Source: an uncultured Bacteroidales bacterium
GTDB taxonomy: Bacteria; Bacteroidota; Bacteroidia; Bacteroidales; Lentimicrobiaceae
Length of the DNA stretch: 6,931 nt
NCBI GenBank assembly: GCA_937864935.1
Contig: CALMDN010000443.1
Span: 1-6,931 of the forward strand
Direction of reading: 5' to 3'
Positions 1 to 5,545 of this stretch are shown piece by piece. A program made the translations under genes and the position numbers. Each line of letters opens with the position of its first letter. Position 1 is the first letter of the stretch. The notes beneath the pieces were generated by a model. It was given only the letters and a program-made list of their open reading frames with translations. It made no database searches and was not told the origin of the DNA.

Positions 1-1
1 C

Positions 2-88
2 CCGGTTGATGAATATGAAACTTTAAACTGGGTGCTGCAATGCACAAAACAGGAAAAGAGTTGTTATGGTGGTAGCGGTAAACAATGA
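2..88 (+). CDS. C-terminal end of an unidentified protein (5' end outside window)
   Basis: Plus-strand frame 2 is open from the window edge to a TGA at 86-88 and gives 28 residues ending in SCYGGSGKQ. The other two plus frames stop by position 24. The stop codon sits exactly at the foot of the large hairpin that starts at 88, which is where a terminator for a rightward gene would lie. The gene would converge on the minus-strand operon. The tail is too short to assign a family, and I do not recognise it. It contains two cysteines in a short polar tail (residues 14 and 21 of the visible part). The call rests on the open frame and the terminator placement only; a chance open frame of this length is possible. 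Confidence 0.42.
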   Translation, partial: PVDEYETLNWVLQCTKQEKSCYGGSGKQ

Positions 89-133
89 TAAAAACAAAGC
101 CGGCTGATCAAAATCAGCCGGCTTTGTTTTTAT
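88..133. terminator. Bidirectional rho-independent terminator with a 21-bp perfect stem
   Basis: The left arm at 88-108 pairs without mismatch with the right arm at 113-133 around a CAAA loop at 109-112. The core is G/C-rich (AGCCGGCTGAT and its complement). Each strand carries a run of five T at the 3' side of the stem (127-131 on plus, the complement of 90-94 on minus), so it can act in both directions. It lies 14 bases past the stop of the last minus-strand gene and abuts the stop of the partial plus-strand frame. Confidence 0.92.
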
Positions 134-147
134 GGAAATTTTAATTG

Positions 148-1167
148 CTATAAATCAGATAGTTGCAAAAATATTAATTCAGAAAGACAGCGGATTGAGC
201 GATCAGAAAAGTAGTCGGCAGCCGGGTAGAGTAAATACCCACCCTGATCGGCGATTTCCCGCATGGGTACAATCAACACCTCTGCCTGATCGTTGCGGTT
301 GTAAATTTCGCTCATGGTAAAGATGGCCCTGTACCCGTCGGGAGCAACCGAAATCACCAGTCCTGTTTTGAGGTCATCGGCTGTAATTTTGAGAAAATTT
401 CCGGTAACATCCTTCATCATCATCCCTGTAAATGGGGTGGTACCATGAATGCCCCTGCCCCTTCCGTAGAAAACCGAATTGTAGCTAACCAGGGGTTCAG
501 CTGGACTGTCCTTGTCAGAAAGCACCTTCTTCACCTCATTTCCAATCTTAAAGGTCAGCTGAGGGGCATACATATCCTTCAGGTCTCTGCGGATTTCGAA
601 GGACTTAGATGATGAGCGGATGGTAATCTTCACCGGACGGCTGATGTTGCGCACCGTATACAGGTCAGAAGCAACCACCAGTTTCGAGGTTTCCGGCAGG
701 GGCCAGAGATCTTTGGTCCTGGAAGGAACAATCCTCCGCACCGCTGATGCAATCAGTATCTCATGCCTGTGGATGGGATAATACAGCTCGCCCCAGCTCA
801 GTACCACCTTTTCACCGGCCGCATTCTCTACCACCACGTAAAGATCAACGATCGGGGGAAACTCCTCCTGATCGTTCTTTTTAAGCTCAATGCTGTTGAG
901 AATGTCGTAAAGCGAATACCCTTCATACTGGTATGCTCCGATGAACTTACCGTTGGCTCCGTCGAAAGCGGTCTCCTTAACCACTATCTGCCTCAGTGGC
1001 AGTACCGAAAAGTCAACCTGTCCGGGATTGGCAACTTCACCATCAATGGTAAGCGCTGCCGGAGGAAGGTCAATGCGGGGTGCATCATCATAGAAATCGT
1101 TGGTTTGGGTTCTGGCTGTCTGTGCGAACATCAGTACAGCAATCATCAGGGTAAACAGTGGTTTCAT
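148..1167 (-). CDS. Secreted protein with two degenerate molybdopterin-binding (sulfite-oxidase-like) domains
   Basis: The protein has 339 residues. An N-terminal signal peptide (hydrophobic to about residue 16, with likely cleavage near 18-21) sends it to the periplasm. Residues about 38-185 read like the oxidoreductase molybdopterin-binding fold: LTIDGEVANPG, then the YEGYSLYDIL segment (81-90, equivalent to the family's W-x-G-V-P-L-x-D-L-L), then a strand set ending at VKITIRS. Residues about 200-337 look like a second, shorter copy, with FTGMMMKDV (246-254) and GYRAIFTMSEI (278-288). The only cysteine is Cys327 near the C-terminus, so the cysteine that coordinates molybdenum in sulfite oxidase and MsrP is missing from both copies. 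Catalysis therefore looks unlikely, and a ligand-binding or scaffold role is inferred. The gene starts 42 bases after the receptor gene and is followed by the operon terminator, so it probably belongs to the same transcript. The domain call is by pattern; the exact function is unknown. Confidence 0.8.
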   Translation of the reverse strand: MKPLFTLMIAVLMFAQTARTQTNDFYDDAPRIDLPPAALTIDGEVANPGQVDFSVLPLRQIVVKETAFDGANGKFIGAYQYEGYSLYDILNSIELKKNDQEEFPPIVDLYVVVENAAGEKVVLSWGELYYPIHRHEILIASAVRRIVPSRTKDLWPLPETSKLVVASDLYTVRNISRPVKITIRSSSKSFEIRRDLKDMYAPQLTFKIGNEVKKVLSDKDSPAEPLVSYNSVFYGRGRGIHGTTPFTGMMMKDVTGNFLKITADDLKTGLVISVAPDGYRAIFTMSEIYNRNDQAEVLIVPMREIADQGGYLLYPAADYFSDRSIRCLSELIFLQLSDL

Positions 1168-1209
1168 GGGTGGTTTTTGATTAACACTATATATAATAGG
1201 TATAGCCGC

Positions 1210-3549
1210 TTATTTTTCTCCGAGTCGGACCGAAAAGACCGTGGTGATAAATCGTCCCGGACCGACATAGTACTTGCTGTCGTAGATCTTCACATCGAAC
1301 AGATTCTGCACCCCGACCGAAACCTTATACCGTCCGTACAAGGTCCTCCAGAACTTCAGATCAACCGTTGTATAGGAAGGATACTTTGCCGATTTGAGCA
1401 AATCATCCACAGTATTCTGGTCATTGATGTACATTGAACCATTATAACGGAAGGTAACACCGGCATTCACATATTTGTTGAGCCATGAAAGTCCGGCATT
1501 CACGATATGTTCCGGCACATCGGTCATCCATTTCCCGCTCAGATCAATGGTATCGTTAGCAGAGAGTTTGCTGTAACTGAGAATGACAGCCTTCGCATAG
1601 GCATAGCCGGCATACAGATTTACCGATTTGCTGATGTTGATGTTCAGCGAACCTTCGGCGCCCCGGATTTCGGCATCACTGATATTGGCCCTTACAAAGA
1701 TCGGTCTTTCACCAAAACCCATATCAATGGTCTGGCCGTTGGTTACATAGTACTGGAAATCCGTACCTCCTGAATAATAGGCAGACAATTCGAGTGAAAG
1801 TCTGCTGAGCGGACCCCTGGTGAACGGTTTCAGGTCGGCACCGGCTTCAAAGTTGTTCAGTTTTTCGGGTTTCAGAGAGGGGCTGGCTATTTTGAATCCG
1901 CCTTTGATTCTTCCTGACCGGCACATATCATCGAGTACAGCAGGTCTGAATCCCCTGGAATAACCAAGATAAACCCTGTTTCCGGGATTCCACCGGTACT
2001 GAACCGACACCCTTGGACTCAGGGCACTGCGGGTGTGTGAATCCAGTGTCCTGTCCTGGTAGATATCCATGAAGGCAGTTTCGGCTGTTGGCGCCTCAAT
2101 ATAGAATGCTCCGTCGAAGAAAACAGCTACATCGTAACGCAGCCCGGCCAGAATCCTGACCTTTTCCTTCAGAAGGCTGGCCTCATCCTGAACGAAAAAG
2201 GCGCGGGTGTTCATCTTACCGGCATTGTAAACAATATCGGTAGAGGTATAATACTTATCCCAGGCATCCACACTGCCGTTTCTGAAGTCAAAACCAGCAG
2301 TGATCCTGTGGTTGCCGAATGTGCGGGTGGCCGACGTGAGCCAGCCGTAATCGCGGCGGGTACTCAGAACATCATACCAGGTATAGTCATCTTTCAGAAA
2401 TTCGTTTACCTTCCTGTAATCCTCATTCTGAAAATAAACCGATGAGGCAAGGCTTACAGTTTTTATCAGGCCCTGATAACTGAGGTTGACGCTGTAGGAA
2501 TCGTGATCGGTGGTATTGCCATCCGGCTGGTGTACCTTTTCTCCGGTCCCCCGGTGATCATCATAATAGTTGAGCGATGCAACCAGACTGTGTTTTTCAC
2601 CGATTGAATAACCTGCACGTAAACCAGCTCCGGCTTCGCGCAGGTTTGAACGGATGATGTAGGGATTCGTTTTGATATCTTCCTCCGACTGGGTAATATA
2701 GCCATCACTCTGCCGGTAAAAACCATTCAGGTTCCAGAAGAGGGTGTTGCCGTTTTTTTTCGTCTTCAATGATTTGCCCGCACTGATTCTGCCACCGGCG
2801 GTATTGAAAGAACCGTATTCCAGAGAGGCATCGGCCACAAACTTCTCAGCAGGTTTAACCGATATGATGTTGATTACCCCCCCCATGGCATTGCTGCCAT
2901 AGATGGCCGATCCGGGGCCTTTGGTTATTTCAATTCTGCCCACGGTGGCCGGATCCAGAAGGTTCCAGTCAAATCCGCCCCCATCACTTTTGTTGGCAGG
3001 AATTCCATCAAGCAGAATCAGCACCCTCCCCTGTTCTTTTCCGCTCATACCCCGCATCGAGATCGTTGCCTTGGTACTCAGTATCCCGAAGGAACGGCTG
3101 TAATTGATTCCGGTCGCTGCTTTCAGGGCTTCATCAATGCTCAGTACAGGCAGGGTGTTCAGTAACGCCGTACCGATCACACTGATCCTTACAGGGGTAT
3201 TGGCTGCCTGGGTGGCTGTGCGGGTAGCAGTAATCACCACTTCATCTATTTCTGAAGCAACCGGAGTCAGGGTTATTTTAAGATTTTCTGAACCCGCTTT
3301 CAATAAAAGTTTTGCCGGAAGGTAGCCAACAAAGCTCACCTCGGCCAGCACCGAGTCACCGCTCAGGCCACACAACCTGAAAGTACCGTCAGCTGCTGAG
3401 GAAACGCCCGTACCGGTAGAAACGCTGATGCTTGCCCCCGGGAGCGGACTGCCGGTAACAGCATCTGAAATCACTCCGGAAATGCACTTTTGTGCATTCA
3501 AGTTAACTGCCGCGAAAACAAGGAAGATCAATAACCAGCATTGTTTCAT
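1210..3549 (-). CDS. TonB-dependent outer-membrane receptor (CirA/HmuR/BtuB-like size class)
   Basis: The protein has 779 residues from the ATG at 3549, which gives a clean signal peptide (MKQCWLLIFLVFAAVNLNA, cleaved before Gln20). A GTG at 3576 overlaps the previous stop by one base and would add nine residues; it is a possible alternative start. Domain order: carboxypeptidase-regulatory-like beta-sandwich at about 23-95 (ISGVISDAVTGSPLPGA, VGYLP); TonB box IDEVVITA at 101-108; plug at about 117-232 with the hallmarks RGM, VLILLDGIP, IEITKGPGSAIYGSNAMGGVINI; then a 22-strand-type barrel to the C-terminus with VQNLFDVKIYD near the end. It would import a ligand across the outer membrane with TonB energy. 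The size and the GFRP...SPSLKPEK segment (533-563) fit siderophore, haem or cobalamin-type receptors better than the roughly 1000-residue SusC type, but the substrate cannot be read. Two lipoprotein genes lie directly upstream. Confidence 0.93.
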   Translation of the reverse strand: MKQCWLLIFLVFAAVNLNAQKCISGVISDAVTGSPLPGASISVSTGTGVSSAADGTFRLCGLSGDSVLAEVSFVGYLPAKLLLKAGSENLKITLTPVASEIDEVVITATRTATQAANTPVRISVIGTALLNTLPVLSIDEALKAATGINYSRSFGILSTKATISMRGMSGKEQGRVLILLDGIPANKSDGGGFDWNLLDPATVGRIEITKGPGSAIYGSNAMGGVINIISVKPAEKFVADASLEYGSFNTAGGRISAGKSLKTKKNGNTLFWNLNGFYRQSDGYITQSEEDIKTNPYIIRSNLREAGAGLRAGYSIGEKHSLVASLNYYDDHRGTGEKVHQPDGNTTDHDSYSVNLSYQGLIKTVSLASSVYFQNEDYRKVNEFLKDDYTWYDVLSTRRDYGWLTSATRTFGNHRITAGFDFRNGSVDAWDKYYTSTDIVYNAGKMNTRAFFVQDEASLLKEKVRILAGLRYDVAVFFDGAFYIEAPTAETAFMDIYQDRTLDSHTRSALSPRVSVQYRWNPGNRVYLGYSRGFRPAVLDDMCRSGRIKGGFKIASPSLKPEKLNNFEAGADLKPFTRGPLSRLSLELSAYYSGGTDFQYYVTNGQTIDMGFGERPIFVRANISDAEIRGAEGSLNINISKSVNLYAGYAYAKAVILSYSKLSANDTIDLSGKWMTDVPEHIVNAGLSWLNKYVNAGVTFRYNGSMYINDQNTVDDLLKSAKYPSYTTVDLKFWRTLYGRYKVSVGVQNLFDVKIYDSKYYVGPGRFITTVFSVRLGEK

Positions 3550-3575
3550 GGTGTGCCGGATAAAAAAGGATTTCA

Positions 3576-4520
3576 CTATTCCTGAATTTTAATTTCCAAT
3601 GAAAGGGTTCCGGTTTCGGATTCCTCCGCTGTCACAATTTTCACCAGGCCATATTTGCCCTGTTCCGTTTTAAAAGGAATCACCCTGCCGGCATAAGCAT
3701 ACTTACAATTGCCACTTACCCTCGAAGGATTATAGGCAGTGATGAGCAGGCTGTCGTTCACGGCATTGTCGAACTGAAGAGGTGAAATAAGGCTGTTGTC
3801 GGAGGTGTAATAATCATACAGGATATTGTTTTTCACCGTCCAGCTCGTCAGCACAGGGTAATATCCCGGAGCTGAAGTATAACCAGGGCACGTTAGCGTA
3901 GGTGAGGGCAATCCGGAAGTAACATAGTAATAGGGCAACAGGTCTATCTCCTGTTCGTGACCCGAAACATCATTCTGAGTGTACACCTGACCATTGTCGA
4001 GGTCAAGGAAGGATTTGCCTCCGGGATTCAACTGCATATCCAGACTGATGGGACCTAAATGTTTGATGGCCCCGTAGTCTGCGCCTGCCGCTTTCAACAC
4101 TGTCAGAGATGCTTCGGAGGTCAGACGGTCGGCATTCATTACCACAATCCGCCATGTTTCCTCCTGGGCAGCTCCTTTCGGGAAGCTGAAATCCTGGTCA
4201 ACCCCTTCGGATCCGGCCCAGATTCCGCGATCCAGCTGAACCGTGGTGTCTGAACCTGTGATGCGCTCAATGCGCAGGTAGGTGAGCGGACTCCCTGCTC
4301 CGGAGGCGAGTATGCCAATCTGAATTTTACCGCCCTGTGCTATGGCGGTTCCCGAAGCCGTATAAGCAACACCGGTTTTCAATATTACCGAAGGTTTCCG
4401 CAGGCTTTCTTCTTCACTGCAGGAAAAAAACAGCAACATCAATCCGGTAAAAAAACAAAGCTGCATGACCCTGCTGAGGTCTTGCAGCTTTTGCCTTTTT
4501 TGATTCATGGGTGAGGCCAT
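3576..4520 (-). CDS. Surface lipoprotein B, paralogue of the upstream lipoprotein
   Basis: The protein has 314 residues from an ATG that directly follows the stop of the preceding gene (TAA-ATG, no gap). An ATG at 4508 (residue 5) is also possible. The basic n-region (KRQK) and hydrophobic stretch end at a lipobox-like FFS-Cys34. The residues after the acylated cysteine are S-E-E-E, matching the acidic Bacteroidota lipoprotein export signal, so surface exposure is likely. Residues about 45-142 look like an all-beta, Ig-like domain. Residues about 150-314 align with the neighbour's C-terminal domain: SFLDLDNGQVY, IDLLPYY, and the tail GLVKIVTAEESETGTLSLEIKIQ. It has two extra cysteines (211 and 272) that the paralogue lacks and that could form a disulfide. 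I do not recognise a named family. Its position before a TonB receptor suggests ligand capture. Codons 11-24 coincide with a terminator-like hairpin. Confidence 0.88.
   Translation of the reverse strand: MASPMNQKRQKLQDLSRVMQLCFFTGLMLLFFSCSEEESLRKPSVILKTGVAYTASGTAIAQGGKIQIGILASGAGSPLTYLRIERITGSDTTVQLDRGIWAGSEGVDQDFSFPKGAAQEETWRIVVMNADRLTSEASLTVLKAAGADYGAIKHLGPISLDMQLNPGGKSFLDLDNGQVYTQNDVSGHEQEIDLLPYYYVTSGLPSPTLTCPGYTSAPGYYPVLTSWTVKNNILYDYYTSDNSLISPLQFDNAVNDSLLITAYNPSRVSGNCKYAYAGRVIPFKTEQGKYGLVKIVTAEESETGTLSLEIKIQE
4449..4491 (-). promoter_or_regulatory. Terminator-like hairpin with T7 tract inside the start of lipoprotein B (candidate attenuator)
   Basis: Read on the minus strand, AAAGCTGCA (4491-4483) pairs with TGCAGCTTT (4465-4457). 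Inside it GACC (4481-4478) pairs with GGTC (4470-4467) across one A/A mismatch, leaving a 7-base loop. The right arm is followed at once by GTTTTTTT (4456-4449). This is the form of an intrinsic terminator, 30 bases past the stop of lipoprotein A, yet it lies within codons 11-24 of lipoprotein B. Function is inferred; the structure is seen directly. Confidence 0.55.
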
Positions 4521-5405
4521 TTACTGTTTCTGGATTTTTACAGCAATTTCCAGGGTACCCGTTTCTTCTCCGGTAACCGCAATAACCTTGATCAATCCGT
4601 TTAAGCCCGACTGGGTATAAATGGCATAAACTTCACCTGCAGCCAGAACACTTGCTTTCTTTCTGGATTCAGCAGCATTGTAAGAATCAAGGATGACAGC
4701 ATCATTGGTAATGGCGTCAAACTGTGCAGCCGTGAGGGTGGTTTTGTAAAATCTGGTAAGGTTTTTTACGGTGTAATTGTCGGGCGATGAAGCTCCGGTG
4801 AATACACCGGTGATGTTCGAACCGGGAGAACCCAGCGACATCATGTTCTGGTGGGTTGCTGTATTTTCGTAAAAACAGAAGATATCAATCTTGTCCTGGT
4901 TGTTGAATGCGTTGGCCTGGAAGTATTTGGTGGCCTGATTGTCGCTGAACGAAAGGAAACTTTCGGTTGCCACATTGTCCTGTGCCCCCATCAGAATGGT
5001 TGTATAGGAATTGATCTGACCGAATTCTCCGGTGATCGTAATGCTTGCTTCCTTTTTGTTCCCGGCAATGTCGGTGGCAGAAAATGTCCAGACATCCGTT
5101 GCATTGATACCCTTTATTGAATAAAAATCGAAAGTAAAACTCGAGGTATTGATGGTGGAATCGAGCAGGGTTTCTTCATTGGCTTTGATGGTGAATTTTA
5201 CCAGATTGTCTTCGCCGTTGCTCTGAAGAATGATGCCAAAACGCAGGGTGTCGCCGTAAGCAGCAGTAACATCTCCGGTAATGTAGCCCGCAAGCTGATT
5301 GAAAGCCACAGTGGGCAATACCGGCTCATCGTCATCTTTGGTACATGAACTGAAAATCAGACCTGCAAACAGCACAAGGCCGCAAAGTGTTAAGATGCGT
5401 TTCAT
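4521..5405 (-). CDS. Surface lipoprotein A, first gene of the operon
   Basis: The protein has 294 residues. The signal peptide MKRILTLCGLVLFAGLIFSS ends at Cys21, and the mature N-terminus is C-T-K-D-D-D-E, a textbook Bacteroidota surface-export signal for lipoproteins. Residues about 31-127 form a beta-rich Ig-like domain (YGDTLRFGI, VKFTIKANEETLLDSTI, VWTFSATDIAGNKKEASITI). Residues about 132-294 form a second domain shared with the next gene product: SFLSFSDNQ, DKIDIFCFY, AITNDAVILDSYNAAES, and a tail GLIKVIAVTGEETGTLEIAVKIQ that matches the paralogue almost residue for residue. I do not recognise a named family. The start is the only ATG that gives a signal peptide, and a promoter-like element lies about 58 bases upstream. 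Its stop touches the start of lipoprotein B, so the two are likely translated in a coupled way. A substrate-binding role at the cell surface is inferred from the neighbouring TonB receptor. Confidence 0.9.
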   Translation of the reverse strand: MKRILTLCGLVLFAGLIFSSCTKDDDEPVLPTVAFNQLAGYITGDVTAAYGDTLRFGIILQSNGEDNLVKFTIKANEETLLDSTINTSSFTFDFYSIKGINATDVWTFSATDIAGNKKEASITITGEFGQINSYTTILMGAQDNVATESFLSFSDNQATKYFQANAFNNQDKIDIFCFYENTATHQNMMSLGSPGSNITGVFTGASSPDNYTVKNLTRFYKTTLTAAQFDAITNDAVILDSYNAAESRKKASVLAAGEVYAIYTQSGLNGLIKVIAVTGEETGTLEIAVKIQKQ

Positions 5406-5436
5406 AGTTAAATGGGTTGGTTATTGAGGTTTAACG

Positions 5437-5448
5437 TTTAGAATATTC
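5437..5448. promoter_or_regulatory. Palindromic site 1 (TTTAGAATATTC), possible operator
   Basis: It contains the perfect 8-bp palindrome GAATATTC (5441-5448) and lies between the -7 element and the start codon of lipoprotein A. A near copy occurs 69 bases away on the other side of the promoter (5506-5518). The regulatory role is inferred from symmetry, repetition and placement only. Confidence 0.35.
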
Positions 5449-5462
5449 ATTCATATCGGCTG

Positions 5463-5470
5463 CAAATGTA
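5463..5470 (-). promoter_or_regulatory. Bacteroidota-type -7 promoter element (TACATTTG) for the lipoprotein A operon
   Basis: The minus strand reads TACATTTG, an exact match to the TAnnTTTG -7 consensus of the Bacteroidota primary sigma factor. No good TTG/TTTG -33 box is seen 19-20 bases upstream, so the promoter may be weak or need an activator. The first ATG lies about 58 bases downstream, in line with a 5' leader of about 50 bases. It is the only TAnnTTTG match in the intergenic region. Confidence 0.5.
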
Positions 5471-5505
5471 TGATATGATTTCATTTGTAATGCACTCCAG
5501 GTAAG

Positions 5506-5520
5506 TTTAGAATTATTCTA
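5506..5520. promoter_or_regulatory. Palindromic site 2 (TTTAGAATTATTCTA), possible operator
   Basis: Positions 5508-5520 form a perfect odd-centred palindrome, TAGAAT-T-ATTCTA. It lies upstream of the -7 element at roughly -50 to -64 from the expected transcription start, and 25 bases past the stop of the glycosyltransferase gene. It shares TTTAGAAT(T)ATTC with site 1. It is too short and AT-rich to be a convincing terminator for the upstream gene. Confidence 0.35.
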
Positions 5521-5545
5521 TACAGACGGATTGCAAAACAGCAAA

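Noticed and set aside
1168..1209. Separate promoter for the double-domain protein
   Set aside because: The 42-base gap is AT-rich (ATATATAAT), but it has no TAnnTTTG element on the minus strand. Co-transcription with the receptor is simpler.
763..1437. Plus-strand open frame of 224 codons
   Set aside because: It lies antisense across the end of the receptor gene and the start of the double-domain gene. The protein has no recognisable domain, and both minus-strand genes are well supported.
1210..5405. A SusC/SusD-type polysaccharide utilisation locus
   Set aside because: The receptor is about 780 residues, shorter than typical SusC. The two lipoproteins are about 300 residues and all-beta, without the helical repeats of SusD, and there is no glycoside hydrolase in the window.
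3576..5405. HmuY-type haemophore lipoproteins paired with an HmuR receptor
   Set aside because: The gene order is reminiscent, but I could not find the HmuY sequence pattern in either lipoprotein, and both have an added Ig-like domain. The analogy is kept only as a functional idea.
5441..5500. Fur or iron box in the operon promoter
   Set aside because: The AT-rich stretch TGATATGATTTCAT looks suggestive, but it does not match the GATAAT-ATTATC symmetry well enough to claim.
5406..5545. Riboswitch (for example cobalamin) upstream of the operon
   Set aside because: The leader from the likely start to the ATG is only about 50 bases, and the whole gap is 140 bases. No conserved riboswitch core or strong stems are seen.
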